From: Epiperipatus broadwayi
Taxonomy: Eukaryota > Onychophora > Udeonychophora > Euonychophora > Peripatidae
Direction: 5' to 3'
DNA length: 64,000 nt
Assembly: GCA_028023455.1 (NCBI GenBank)
Contig: JAQFVV010006272.1
Location: forward strand, 4,691,127-4,755,126
The position numbers and the translations under genes are program-made. This document shows positions 12,175 through 23,340 of this stretch, piece after piece. Under the pieces are notes generated by a model. It searched no databases. It was not told the DNA's origin and saw only the letters and a program-made list of their open reading frames with translations. The number at the start of each line of letters is the position of its first letter. Position 1 is the stretch's first letter.

Positions 12175-12595
12175 TATTCCATTACGTTTATCATCCAATG
12201 TTTGAAGCATTATTTTCTTCTCATATATTGATGTTCCATTACATTTGAGGTATAATATGTTTATATGATATATTGTCCATTACATTTGGCACCACAAACT
12301 GTTGGTCCCAGTTAACTGATGATTGGTATAATGGAGTAAAAGTATGTTCCATTACATTTGCCACCACAACGTGGTCAGCATAATATGTTCGTTTAATTAT
12401 TCATTACATTTGGTGTATCAAAGTTAGGGGCTTGGTTAACTAATGATTATTGTTGCAAAAGTTCATATGTTTATTTTCATTTGAGATCATATAAAGATAC
12501 ATTCCATTATATTTGGCTTTCCTAATGTTTGGGGCCTTCTTTCTTTAATTTAAATGGAATGCAGCAAGTACGTTCCATTACAATATATATATATA
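12175..12595. repeat. Degenerate tandem array of TTCCATTACATTTGG units
   Basis: The word TTCCATTAC(A/G)TTTGG or a close variant recurs near 12178, 12234, 12281, 12353, 12402, 12502 and 12577, spaced irregularly by about 47 to 100 bp. Between the words, longer shared segments recur, such as GTTAACTGATGATTGGTATAA (about 12313-12333) against a variant at about 12435-12455. This points to an older unit of roughly 100 bp or more, eroded by indels. The last copy runs into ATTACAATATATATATAT. No open frame passes through, and the family is not recognised. Confidence 0.6.
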
Positions 12596-12599
12596 TCTT

Positions 12600-15500
12600 G
12601 TATTTAAAAAAACCTAACTGATATTTCAATTAAGAATTATCATGCAACCGAGAAAGAACCATGGTGTACATTAACTCAAGAGAAAAAAGTCTGTAAACTC
12701 ACCTTGCTAGCTGATTTATGTTAATAAGCAGATATCCATGGGTTTTTTTTTTACCACATGAATAAATCACATAGTAATAGCATATATAACAACAAGACAA
12801 TATTAGGAGTTTTCCCTGCTAAGTTCCTTTAAGACATCAACGAGGAATCAAATGTTTTTTTTATTTCTCTCTGAAGCCATACCAGATATATTTGAATTTT
12901 ATTTTCTAATTACAGATATATATATAGAGAGAGATATATATTTGAATTTTATTCAACTTAAAGTCGATATTCAACTTAAATGAAATGTAATATTTTTTAA
13001 CCTTAAAAGAATGTTTAATAATCATGTATGTATTTATTGAGAAGTGCTTGTCGTGAATAAGTATTTGTTTTTAAAAAAAATTTCTAAAGTAAATTCAAAG
13101 TTATAAATCTTTAAATCATTTTTCATTGCAAATATGTCTTATAACTGCCATAAATGTTACCCGAAAGTTAATGGTCAGAATTATATATGGACTAAGGTAA
13201 TTTTCTGATGTGCTTTTTATGAATATAGTATTAATCTCATTTTTAATTATTTGTTACCTCACTTAATCGTGCTGAGATTTTTTATTTTATTCTTATTAAA
13301 GGTTATAATTATATTAATTTATTTTATTATAAGTAATATATATATAATAATAAGAGAATAGATTTATCCTTACGCAGATATACATAAATAAATAGAGATT
13401 AACTATTATATTAAATAGATTGAAGAATAAATAAATGTGTTTTGTACATTAGACGAAATAGACAGTCATGCGCATAAAATATTTAAATTACGCTAAAAAC
13501 GGAAAATATAAATTAAATTAATTACATAGAGGTTTTTATTTTTAAACTTCAGAATTGTTTCTGCTTTGATTTAAAAATATATATAAAAAAAAAACTAACA
13601 ACAATTTAAATCCATATTAAATTCTTTTAAAAGTATTATTTTAAAAAAATCTTTCTGTTCGAGGGCAAAGCTGGTAGAAGATTTAAATTAAGAACTTGCC
13701 AAATTGCTCCCAGTATTCCATTGATCGTTGTTATTGATGATACAGACGCAGTAAAACTCTTTTCAATATAATTCTCCTTAGCTTGCAGTTTTAGTACTGT
13801 CTAAATATTACTTAAAAAAAAAAAAACTTGTCTTTTTTTTTTTTGCTTATTTCGTATTTTTGATAATATAGAAGTAGTTTCGCTTTCTTTTTTATACATA
13901 ATTTTATATTTATGCAAATATACATGTAAATAAAGGATGCTGGCAAGCTATCATTAGGGATCATATACTATTATTTATAATTCTATACACTATGATCTAG
14001 AATTCACATTCGATATACAGTTTGATAGCCGAAAAATTTTCAAGCAACTGATTTTGAACCAACCTAGCTAGCTATTTAATTTTGGTTGATAAATGAGTAT
14101 CCAATTACGCTAAGAAACTCAATTAAATCTAACATAGTTGTTAACAGTTCTGCCTGTTTTGCCCCATTATCTTCTATCTAAGTTAGATGAATTTCGATTA
14201 TTATTTTTTTTTTCAAATTAGAAACGAAGATTTTTTTCATTAGATAAATAAACCATAATCAACCAACTAGCCAATTGACAGTGTCAGAAAATAGATAATT
14301 AACCATTCTTAAGTAGAGAGTAAGTATCCAAGGTTACTCTATAGATGATTAAATAGATGTTGTCGCTCTGAGTATAAAAATTAAAAATACAATTGTAATA
14401 TGATATTGTACGGCTGCTATGCTAATTCCCATGGTCATCTTTACTTTAATAATAATGCATTGATTATAATAATAAAAAATATATATTGTTTGGGTAATTA
14501 AAAGTCATTTTCACCATTGATGAAGAAAGATTTGAAACTTCATAGATGCTGATTTCATTTAGTTATATTTTTTAACCCATCTAATATAAAAGACATTTTA
14601 AAAAATCACCTCTACTTTCAGACAGAAAATTATATGTATGTGCAACTTATATATATGAAATATGCATATATATATTGTAATGGTAAAATAAAAAAGAAAG
14701 ATGTAAATGACCATGATGCGTGGAGATAAGGGCACTGAGTAAATGCAGAAATCAATACAGTATGAATGCAAAGAGAATATTTTTTGCTTCCAAATTGCTT
14801 GTAATCTGATAATATTTAATTCTCACAATGTCTGAATTCAAATTTAGCCCAAACAATAATAATTAAAATTATATATAAATACACCCAAGATAATTTAAAT
14901 AAACATTTTATAATAACATATTAAACCTTCAATCGTTTATATAAATGTATCATCACTCTGTATATGTGTGTTCAATGTGTGTATGCTATCATAAAACTAT
15001 CAAATGGGCATATCGACTAAAATAGATATTCCATAACAATTATATCATACTTCCCTGCTCATATTCATAATAAAGCAATGTTCTGTGGTAATAATGTATG
15101 ATGCAAAAACAAATTATCTTACTTCTCAATATTAATTTAAAAAGGGAAACAGTAAGTCGAATTTAATAAAATATAATAAACAGATTTATTACAAAAAAAA
15201 AAAAAATTGATGTGGATATTAGTTTAATTTACAGGAGTATGTGGCTACAAAATAAATTAGTTTGAGCAAGTAGTATTTATTTATTTCACAGCTTAAGATT
15301 AGATTTTTTTTTCCCCCAATAAATTTATTAAACGTAAATAAGTATGATATAAAGTGATTTTGTACAGAAAAAAAAAATTAATACAAACATAAATTTTGTA
15401 CAAGTCTGAATTTTTGATTATCTTCTGATTATCAGTTCTCAATTAACAGCTCATGTTCTGCAGTTCACTGCATGACTCATTCTTATAGTGAATAACAAAT

Positions 15501-16700
15501 GTAATCCAATAAATTCTTAGTATACTTTTGCCCATGAACTGCCTTTATATAATCATTTCAATGATCACCTGTAATGTCATGTGCACTTCATACTGGAAGG
15601 GCACAGTTCTATAATCAGATATGGCTCAGAAACTCAATATTGATTATTTTTATTATCTTTTAAACAGTGTCCACTGGATAACATGTTCTCAATCAGAAGA
15701 ATTAAGCATCATTATTTGATGTTCATAATTTATTCATATGGCCGGCTGACATACTTTTATTACAAGATGGACTGTTAATCCATATTGATTTTATCATAAT
15801 TACAGATATAGGAATTTTCCAGCTAAAAGAAACAAATACCTGAGGTGACTAAAAATTATTAAATGTAATTGGTTTTTTAATTCACTAAAACTTTTTATTC
15901 TCTGAGTGTACTATCATATGCCTTAGTACAGTGCAATAGTTGTGAGGGCAAATATCCAACTATGTACAAGAACTGTTTCTTAACACAAATATCTGTGGAG
16001 TAATTATTTAAAAGCAATTAGGCACTGGTGTGCCCACAGCAAGAATAAGTATTTCCAACAATGATTTATTCAAGTCCATATTCATTTTCACCAAGAACTT
16101 ATAGGCTGTCATTGCACCAGTGTGAAAATGTTTAATTTGACCCTGCTGATATTCATTTCCAGTCATTCATAAGCTTTGTAATTTTCTGCATTTGTTCTTT
16201 CATTTACAAACATCCAGGTAAATGAGTTTAAAATCATCTATATGATACTATTCAGGGCATGACATTCTCCAACTATTCCCATTTCATATTGACATTTTTT
16301 ATCTATTACTCTATTAATCATAAGCACTGAAAGCAATAGTGTTGTTGATATTATCTCTTGGAAATTGCCAGAATGCTAAACAAGCTGTTGTGGGTCAAAG
16401 AAATCACGGTGAGGAAAAAACTAGTTAGCAATCTTTAAAATCTAAGTTAAACTATAGCACATTTCAAATATCTAATCCTTGAGATATTTGACTAATGATG
16501 GTTTCTGAAACCCATTTCCTTTGTGTCTAAAAAAAAAGAATAAATACAATTCTTTATTTAACAACTATTTAATTTCTACTACAATAAAATATATATGAGA
16601 GAACACTATATCCTATTTTTGGTAAGACTTCACTTTCACTAGGATCTGCTTCAGGAAAAAGTCATGTATTCACATAAAATAAAATAAAAGATTAATTTGG
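12600..16700. other. Long stretch without a recognised gene
   Basis: Mostly A+T-rich DNA. Two blocks are less A+T-rich: about 13640-13800 (containing TTCGAGGGCAAAGCTGGTAG) and about 15420-16440. The second, read on the minus strand, gives short peptide-like stretches in several frames (for example HTGAMTAYKFLVKMNMD near 16120-16070) and may be an old transposable element. I could not assign it. No RNA gene was seen. Confidence 0.4.
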
Positions 16701-16721
16701 AAAGAGAAAAGATTGACTTGG

Positions 16722-16755
16722 AATATATATATATATATATATATATATATTCCAA

Positions 16756-16825
<70 letters not shown>

Positions 16826-16830
16826 AAGAA
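16722..16830. repeat. (TA)n and (GA)n compound microsatellite
   Basis: Two TA blocks flank TTCCAAG at 16750-16756, an inverted copy of the CTTGGAA just left of the first block (about 16716-16722), followed by about 14 GA units to 16824. The tract sits just upstream of the plus-strand LINE-B fragment. Confidence 0.95.
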
Positions 16831-16874
16831 TAAAAATTTAGACTAGAGAATAATGATATTGAAGTGTATATAGA

Positions 16875-17990
16875 CAGAAGAGTTAGGTAAGGATGCTGTA
16901 TGTCATCTGAGTTTTTTAATATTTATTTACAAGACTTTTTAATACATAAATATTTAAACTACAGAGTGCAAATGTTGGAGATAGAATAATAAAGTCTGTA
17001 AGATTTGCAATTAATATGACTCTTATAGCTGAGGATGAAAAGAATCTTCAGAATATCTTGAACAAATTGGAGGAAGGATGTATGTAATATGGAATAAAGA
17101 TTAATATTGAGAAGACCAAGTGGTTTATAGCTAGAGAGGTATACAAACAGATTACAAGTTGAAATTCATGATAATATAGTTAAACAAGTAAGTGAATTTA
17201 AATATTTGGGTAGTTGATTGAGGATGAAAAAAGTAAAGATGAAGGTAAAAGAAGAATAACATTGATAAAGGAGACATTTACTAAGAGTAAGAAATAAAAT
17301 AATAGTTTTTACTTCACCTTTGATTAGTAATTAATTGAGATTGTGCTTTACGCAAAAAAGTGAAGCTTGTCTAAATCTTACAAAGTTATATGGCTTAGCG
17401 CTTTCAGAGACCTTGAGTCTCCATAATCATAGCCTACTTTTAACTGAAGTTTAGTTGTGGTTTATGTAAAATTTTTATGCAAATTTTATAATGACCATTT
17501 TCTGGAGATTGTAAAGCACGATTCTTTCCAGTTTATTGCATAATTATCATTTGCAATAAAACATGCCTCTTTGATTTTTCATTTCACATCATTGCGTTCA
17601 ATGCACAGTGCCCTTGCTATAGTGGGTTCAAACATATGGCCGGTTGTATTTTGGTGCATATGGATCTGTTTTCATCATTATTTATAGCTTTCCTGTACAA
17701 ATAATGATGTTGAGCTGTTCTTGTTGTGATGTTGGCACGGGTCTCCCCATAGTATGCCGCTCTACATCCATTGGTTGGGCATGAAATTTTATAAATACTT
17801 TGTGGATTTTTGAAAAAAGAATTAAGGAAGAGATTAAATAAATGCTATGTGTGGGATGGACTGATCTATGGTTATGAAACATGGACAATAAGTAAAAAAA
17901 TTAGGAATCAATTGGCAGCTTTTGATATGTGGTCATGAAGAAGGATTAAAAATCCATTTGGATGAATAAAATAACAAATGAATAAGTCAA
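16875..17990 (+). pseudogene. LINE RT C-terminal fragment LINE-B, split by an insertion
   Basis: Plus-strand reading begins with RVRQGCCMS (about 16885), the conserved (G)VRQGC block. The active-site region VRFAINMTLIAEDEKNLQNI follows (about 16996-17055), where YADD has become FAIN, so both catalytic aspartates are gone. NILNKLEEGC and YGIKINIEKTKWF follow, then FKYLGS near 17200-17215. The frame is lost near 17310, and LINE sequence resumes at about 17812: a CYVW(S)xLxYGxETWTISKK reading at 17850-17900, then a MW..RRI segment at 17925-17950. These blocks are the thumb and C-terminal region of an RTE/CR1-like LINE. The interrupting about 500 bp is a minus-strand Penelope fragment. The element is multiply frame-disrupted. 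Confidence 0.7.
17320..17830 (-). pseudogene. PLE-D: Penelope GIY-YIG endonuclease fragment nested in LINE-B
   Basis: On the minus strand, from about 17825 down, the reading gives IYKISCPTNGCRAAYYGETR then ANITTRTAQHHYLYRKA (about 17810-17690). This is the GIY-YIG core with the cysteine pair typical of Penelope endonucleases, YYGET for YIGET, and the following arginine helix. SICTKIQ near 17660-17640 fits the next block. Downstream the reading decays, and the remainder to about 17320 is probably 3' tail. The motif order differs in detail from PLE-A, -B and -C, so this is a fourth subfamily. LINE-B coding matches resume on either side, which makes this an insertion into the LINE. Boundaries are approximate. 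Confidence 0.65.
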
Positions 17991-17994
17991 TCTT

Positions 17995-19560
17995 CTCTCA
18001 TTCCAAATTACTCTTTTATTTTTTTTAAGATGATCCTAAGTTTATTCCAGATTACTCAAATTAAATACTTTTTCCAAATTCACAAAACACGTACCAATTT
18101 CTTTATCTTTTTCAATAACTCACTGCAATTGATTTAAGAACACCAATAGTATCTCTTATACTTTTCTCTCTATAAAAACCAACCTATTCTTCTCCGATAT
18201 AGTATTCTATCTTCCTATAAATTCTTTGAGTTAAAAATCCTCAATAAAACTTTAGAATCATGAGATTACAAACTTATTGTCCTGCACTCTTCCTATTTAA
18301 CACTTTCTTCTTTTTATCAATTAGGATCACTATAGTCCCCAAAAAATCTTCAGGCCAATCTTTACTATTATATATCAAATTGCAAAGTCCAACTATTTCC
18401 TACATAGTAATTTCATCTCTTTCAAAAATTCATATAGGTATTGTATCACATATGACAACTTTATCACTTTTCATTTGTTCAATGGACTATATTACTTCAT
18501 TTATCAATATATTCATATTTTTATCATCTACTTCAACATCTTTATTTTCCAAGTTCATAATTGAATTATTTTCATTTCTAAATAAATATTGAAGATATTA
18601 TTTATATTTTTTCCATCTTTCCAATATATCATTACTATCAGTTAATTTCTTTCCATTCTTATCAGCTATTCTACTTGCTGGCCATTTCTTTTTTCCCAAG
18701 TGACATTTAGAATCTTTTTACCTGTTGAAGCATTTCTATCTTTCTACATTCTTGTTCCAACCATTTTTCTTTTGCTAAATCTCTTTCACTTCTCAGTTCA
18801 TTATTAATTTTTATATGCTCTTTGCTCTTCATCAGTATTGATATTCCTCCATCTTCTCTATACTTCCATCTTTTTTAACATACCTTTTGTTATCCAAAGT
18901 AGTTTAGCTTTCTTTAACTGAATAGCTCCTATTTAATTTTTTTTTTAATATTTCTTTTTTAATCCTGTATCAATGCTTATCAGAACTATTAATATATTTC
19001 TCATTTTTAATAATTCTTTTTATTATATTTTCATATAACTTACATATCTTTTTCCTCTTTTTATTTTTTTTAAAATCAATTTTAATTTAGTCATAACCAA
19101 ATTATGTTCAGAGTTTATATTAGCATTAGGCAAAACATGCAAATTTTTAATAACAATCTTATATTTATCTTGAATCAGTATATAGTCTATTTGATATCAT
19201 TCTCTATCATCTGGAGTTTTTGTATACATTTTTCTTGGATGATTTTTAAACTAAGTATTTACATATTCTCCTTACAAAATTCCACAAGCCAGCTGCCACT
19301 TTCATTTCTTTTTCCAAGACCATAATATCCAACATTTTTTCCTTCCTTACCTTTCCCCACAGCAGCATTCCAATCACCCAATAGCAATAGTATACAGTTT
19401 TGCTTTCACATTGCATAATTTCCTCTATCTTTTCATAGTGCTTATCAATTTTAATATCATTATGAAATTTGTATGAATACCAAATTCCTGTGACAATTAA
19501 TAATCAACTTTATGTGATCAGAAGTTATTATATCTAAAATAAAATAGTAATAACATACTA
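17995..19560 (-). pseudogene. LINE endonuclease and RT N-terminal part LINE-C, broken
   Basis: Read on the minus strand from about 19560. The endonuclease gives WNAAVGKGKEGKNVGYYGLG then KRNESGSWLVEFC (about 19385-19260), the DWNAxVG...G.RNERG block. QIDYILIQDKY (about 19190-19160) and a SEHNLV block (about 19115-19095), equivalent to the SDH motif with Asp to Glu, follow. The RT N-terminal part has SKDWPEDFLGTIV (about 18370-18335), IEYYIGEE (about 18215-18190) and SIRDTIGVLKSIA (about 18170-18130). The palm block near 18090-18050 has stops. The fragment ends near 17995, where it meets LINE-B in the opposite orientation. A 110-codon plus-strand frame over this region is antisense. The coding order is that of a single EN-RT protein of a LINE, here truncated and frame-disrupted. 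Confidence 0.75.
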
Positions 19561-19834
19561 GATTATAAATCATAATTTCGTAATTTGTTTCAAACATATC
19601 CAAGACAATAGTGAGGTTACCACAAACTTAAATAATTATAGTATTGAAAAAAAAATACAAATTTAGTACTGAAAGAAAAAAAAACAAATTATACTAAAAA
19701 AAACTTTGGTTGAATATTATTAATAATTAATTTTAAATTGTTTACTATACATGTATTAATTGCAATATTCAGCCTGATAAATTTAAATTAAAACCTTGAT
19801 GAATGCTAATTTCACTCAATCAAAAATGCTATTA

Positions 19835-20797
19835 CACCTGGGTCTCATTTTACGCGATAGATAGGTTCCTCCGAAAACATGCGCAAATGAAAATGCGCAA
19901 AAATAGACATAACTTACCTTGAAAAATGGGGGATATGGACTGTGATTTTTCAAAAATTGCATAAAAGAAAAGCACTAACATAAAATTACTTTAAAATTCG
20001 TGCAAAAAAAATAAGGAAATAAAATATGACTAATAAAAAATTTCAAATTTGAAAAAAATTGATACAAGACAAACTTTTTTTAACTATAATATTTAATTTT
20101 ATTCAAAACAATATATTTTTATGCATAATTTACAGTAATTTACATTTTTATACACGTTTTAATTATTATCGCTATTTGCCGGTAAACAGGTTCATTTGCA
20201 AACTGGTAAAAAATCAGATTCTTCACAAGAGGAAATACAACTAGCGCCAACATCACTCTCATGTTGTGTTAATGGTTTTCTGGTGACAATGTAATTAGTA
20301 ATTAATCTAACAGTTAAAAATTAAATTCTTATTTTTTTCTTTAATTTTTTAATTTTCAATTTTAATTGTGCCCACTGCTATTACTCACCTTTTAAAAATA
20401 AACTTGTGGACACTAAATGATTAATAATTTATTATGTTCTTTTTTAAAAAGCAAAAACAGAATGTGATTTAAAATGCAAAATTAACACGCACAATGTTTG
20501 AACAAATTTACATTATAATCTTGTAAAATTAAATGTGTGTATACATAAAATGTGGAAATCATGATTTTAATTTCATTATTGCATAAAATCTTACTATTAT
20601 AAAGCATTGAAAATATTGAAATTACTAAAATGAAAGTCAAATTCCAATAATGTGCTATTACTTTCAATATGACATAAGTGCGCAAAATTTATTATTTAAA
20701 GTAATAGCGCATTATCGGAGTTCGACTTCCGGAGAAACGTGAATCGCATAACTTCAAAATCGCATTAAATAAATCCACATAAAAAAAGACCCAGGTG
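19835..20797. mobile_element. Non-autonomous TIR DNA transposon with TA target duplication
   Basis: The left end CACCTGGGTCTCATTTTACG at 19835 and the right end, read in reverse as CACCTGGGTCTTTTTTTATG from 20797, share an 11-bp exact terminus and partial subterminal similarity. TA flanks both ends (19833-19834 and 20798-20799). Inside, CGAAAACATGCGCA and other CpG-containing GCGCA and GCGAT motifs recur and stand out from the A+T-rich surroundings. A second inverted pair lies near the right end (about 20632-20664 against about 20697-20731). No transposase frame is present, so it depends on a partner. The superfamily is not certain; a TA duplication is compatible with Tc1/mariner-type or several other groups. 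Confidence 0.8.
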
Positions 20798-20799
20798 TA

Positions 20800-21788
20800 T
20801 TGTAAAAGTATTTTTGATTTTTAAAAAAAAAAAAAGGGGGGGGGGGTAATAATTTCAAGCATTGTGCATTTAATAATAAATTTTGTATGATTAAAAAAAT
20901 GCAATACAAATAAATTAAAGAAATTTCATACTGCTTTTATTTAAGTGATCCATATTTCTGCCTTTATAATGTTCTGTATTATTTGAAAAATTGCTAGGTT
21001 ATTTCAAAAAATAGGTTATCTCATGTTATTAAAAAAAGGCAACAACTAGCATCTTTGTATATAAAGTGTTGTTTTTTTAATCTGCATGAAACATACTGTA
21101 CGTAAACACAGAGAGCATTATATACATTTTTTTAATATGTCTTTTTTTTTTTAAGTTACCTGCATGATTAGGTTTTGGTATTGTACAGTTCTATAATTTG
21201 GCTATCCATATACTACTGATTAAATCTTTATGGTCACAATAAGTGAGATTATTAAACATTGCTGTTTTCATTCTAAATAATTTTACACAAATAACATAAA
21301 ACTATGAATTTTTTTTTTTAAAAAAATGAAACCAAATATGTTTGTTTTTCAGTGCAATGATTAACAACTTGTAGAAAAACACACAAAAAATATCAACTAT
21401 GAGATTGCTCTTTCTATTTTAGACTATTTTTCCATATGTTTGCACAGTGAAACCACACATTTTTTCCTAACGATATTGAAATTGTTTTTTTTTAAGTTCA
21501 CATCTACATACATTTTCAATTGAAATCATAACAGCTATTAATACCACTAAACACCACATCACTTTTCAACCTATGGATTAAATAATCATTACAAACTTAA
21601 AGATGTGCTAACTTCAACAACTAATTCAGCATTAAATGCTGATAAAAAAATTGTTAATGAATAAGGAATTAATGCAACATGATAAAGAAAAGAAAATCAA
21701 GCCTGTAGAGAAGAACATCATGAGACCACAAACAGTATTTTTGAAAATTTTCATTCCTACTTAGAATGCTCCATCAAATTTTACAATA
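20800..21788. other. Stretch without a recognised gene
   Basis: A+T-rich DNA with an A-rich/G-rich run (about 20822-20846, ending in a dozen G) just right of the TIR element. No gene or repeat family was recognised. Confidence 0.4.
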
Positions 21789-21796
21789 CCTTAAAC

Positions 21797-22291
21797 CAGG
21801 TGTGGGCAATTGTTTTGGCTCAGGGGCTGCATAGGTTGGTGGAGGGCTGCATTGGGGGCCACTTTGTGGAAGCGAAGGTTAACGGAGGGCCGCATCTTTT
21901 TTTCATGACACAATAAACACACTGCTTTATTTCCTGTATTATCAAAGAAATATTTGTTTGTCCATTCTTCATTAAACACATGACATTCATTACCAATTTT
22001 ACATTTTTTGGAACATTCATGGTTTCACAAAAGTTGGAAATATATATATGTGCTAATGCAAAGACAAAATTGAAATTAATCAGATCAACTGGAAAAGCAC
22101 TTCACATTGTATCTACACTGTGCATGTATATTGATGTGGCCATTCTAGTGGAAAATATGAGATGAATATTCGGTCATGCAACAGGAAGGAAATCTCAGTC
22201 CAAGGTGGATTTTTCTGATTGTCTTGGAGGGCCGCATAAAAACTGTTAGTGGGCCACATGTGACCCTTGGGCCACTATTTGCTCACCCCTG
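21797..22291 (-). mobile_element. Short hAT element with perfect 8-bp target duplication
   Basis: The element starts CAGGTGTGGGCAATTGTTTT at 21797 and ends ATTTGCTCACCCCTG at 22291, so the termini are imperfect inverted repeats of the hAT type CAGGGGTG(G/A)GCAA. The eight bases CCTTAAAC flank both sides exactly (21789-21796 and 22292-22299), the target duplication length expected for hAT. Subterminal GGGCCGCAT / GGGCCACATGTG motifs lie on both sides. At 495 bp it is an internally deleted copy that keeps a piece of the transposase start on the minus strand. The host sequence before insertion can be read directly across the duplication. Confidence 0.9.
21895..22020 (-). pseudogene. hAT transposase N-terminal remnant (BED-type zinc finger start)
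   Basis: On the minus strand the frame gives CKIGNECHVF, then NEEWTNKYFF (about 21975-21946), followed by GNKAVCLLCHEKK. This is the start of the N-terminal zinc-finger region of ZBED/GTF2IRD2-like hAT transposases, with the first Cys-x2-Cys pair intact. The frame then runs directly into the terminal inverted repeat, so the second half of the finger and the whole catalytic domain are missing. It is a deletion derivative, not a gene. Confidence 0.7.
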
Positions 22292-22439
22292 CCTTAAACC
22301 AATGAATGAAATCTTATAATATGTTGTATAAAAAAAATTCAAAGAAGCAAGTCAACTATCATTTGTAAACTTTTTCACTAGAGATTCTCCTCTTTATTAT
22401 TTGATGCAACTCCTTAAAAAAAAAAACAAGATTATTAAA

Positions 22440-22746
22440 GTGTTTTCCTGAAGGTTTGCGATGATGATATTTTAGTTGTATTTAGATATTGAACTATTTT
22501 CATCATCTAATATAAGTATTGAATGCCTTTTAAAATTTAACTTTATTTAAATATTCAAAATACATTCAACTATTAGCAATTGCACACAGGTTAGTATATG
22601 CACAATGTTTCAAGAAATATTATTTTCCCCTCTTCTCTAGGTGTTGCTGGATGACCAGTGATAATACCAGCATGGGAATTGAACCTGAACCTTTAGATTT
22701 TTTAATATTGAATTTTATGGTAACACTCTAACTAAGCCATCCTACC
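22440..22746 (-). repeat. tRNA-like SINE module with PLE-type tail, left copy
   Basis: On the minus strand it begins GGATGGCTTAGTTAGAGTGT at about 22746, resembling a tRNA A box. A B box reads GGTTCAATTCCC about 65 bases later. A unique part follows, then a tail shared with 24774-25030 and 59660-59975 (AATATTTAAATAAAGTTAAA and ATTAGATGATG(A/G)AAATAGT), ending near CTTCAGGAAAACAC at 22440. It stands at the outer end of the inverted PLE-B unit in the same orientation. It could be a SINE inserted beside the element, or an integral 3' tail of this Penelope family. The second reading is favoured because both PLE-B units carry it at the same relative place. Confidence 0.65.
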
Positions 22747-22799
22747 AAAAGCAACCACCAGTAGAAATTTCAGATACTTATATATTTATCTATGAGGTA

Positions 22800-23340
22800 C
22801 CTCTTGCTATCTCCACTTTTACTAAAAGCAAAGTTGATTAATGGTTTCCATACATTATGTATAGTCACATCAGGTTGACTTATGGGGTTATTCATTATTG
22901 TCATATGAGCAACTTCTTTAAATTTTTTTCTTTGTACCTTTTATTCTCTATCCAATATTTTTATACTTCAAACATATGTTCACTGGTACATATATGGTCT
23001 GCTACTTTCTCTACTAATCATCAGTTTGTGTTCTGGAAAGTGATTTTCACTGGGACAACTGGTCTCACCAATATACATTCTTCCACATTCATATGGTATT
23101 TCATAGAAGCAGTTTTTTTTTCAGCATTTCAGATTTAGACTTTCTAGATGTTAGAATTCTTCATAGGGTGGTATGGATCTAGAAAGCTGTTTTGATGTTA
23201 TACTGATTGCAAATTTTCCTTAACCTGTCTATTTTTGGCATGTATGGGTACACTACTAAGCCAGTAATTCTTTTTTTCTTTTGATAGCTCTTTTTGTTGT
23301 CTATTTAAGGTTTTTTTTAATAACAGCCAATGGATAACCT
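22800..23340 (-). pseudogene. PLE-B inverted unit: linker and GIY-YIG endonuclease, broken
   Basis: Read on the minus strand from about 23340. The start matches the plus unit at 24155 (TTATCCATTGGCTGTTATTA in both). A linker reading PYMPKIDRLRKICNQYNIK (about 23248-23192) is followed by the endonuclease core FYEIPYECGRMYIGET (about 23120-23075), the EHKLMIS helix, and the C-terminal stretch KKFKEVAHMTIMNNPISQ (about 22935-22880). The GIY and YIG positions are recognisable (YEIP, YIGE), with one zinc-binding Cys of the CxC pair changed to Tyr. Only the part downstream of the RT domain is present, then the tRNA-like module follows. Stops interrupt the frame, so it cannot make a protein. Confidence 0.7.

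Noticed and set aside
18260-18592. 110-codon plus-strand frame
   Set aside because: It is the antisense of the minus-strand LINE-C reverse-transcriptase region, where recognisable motifs lie in order.
16875-19560. Twin-priming (5' inversion) as explanation for the opposed LINE halves
   Set aside because: Twin priming inverts the 5' part while leaving the 3' end at the outer edge; here the 3' half is the one whose end lies at the internal junction.
22857-23138. 93-codon plus-strand frame
   Set aside because: Antisense of the inverted PLE-B endonuclease; similar antisense peptide appears at 24357-24722 for the same reason.
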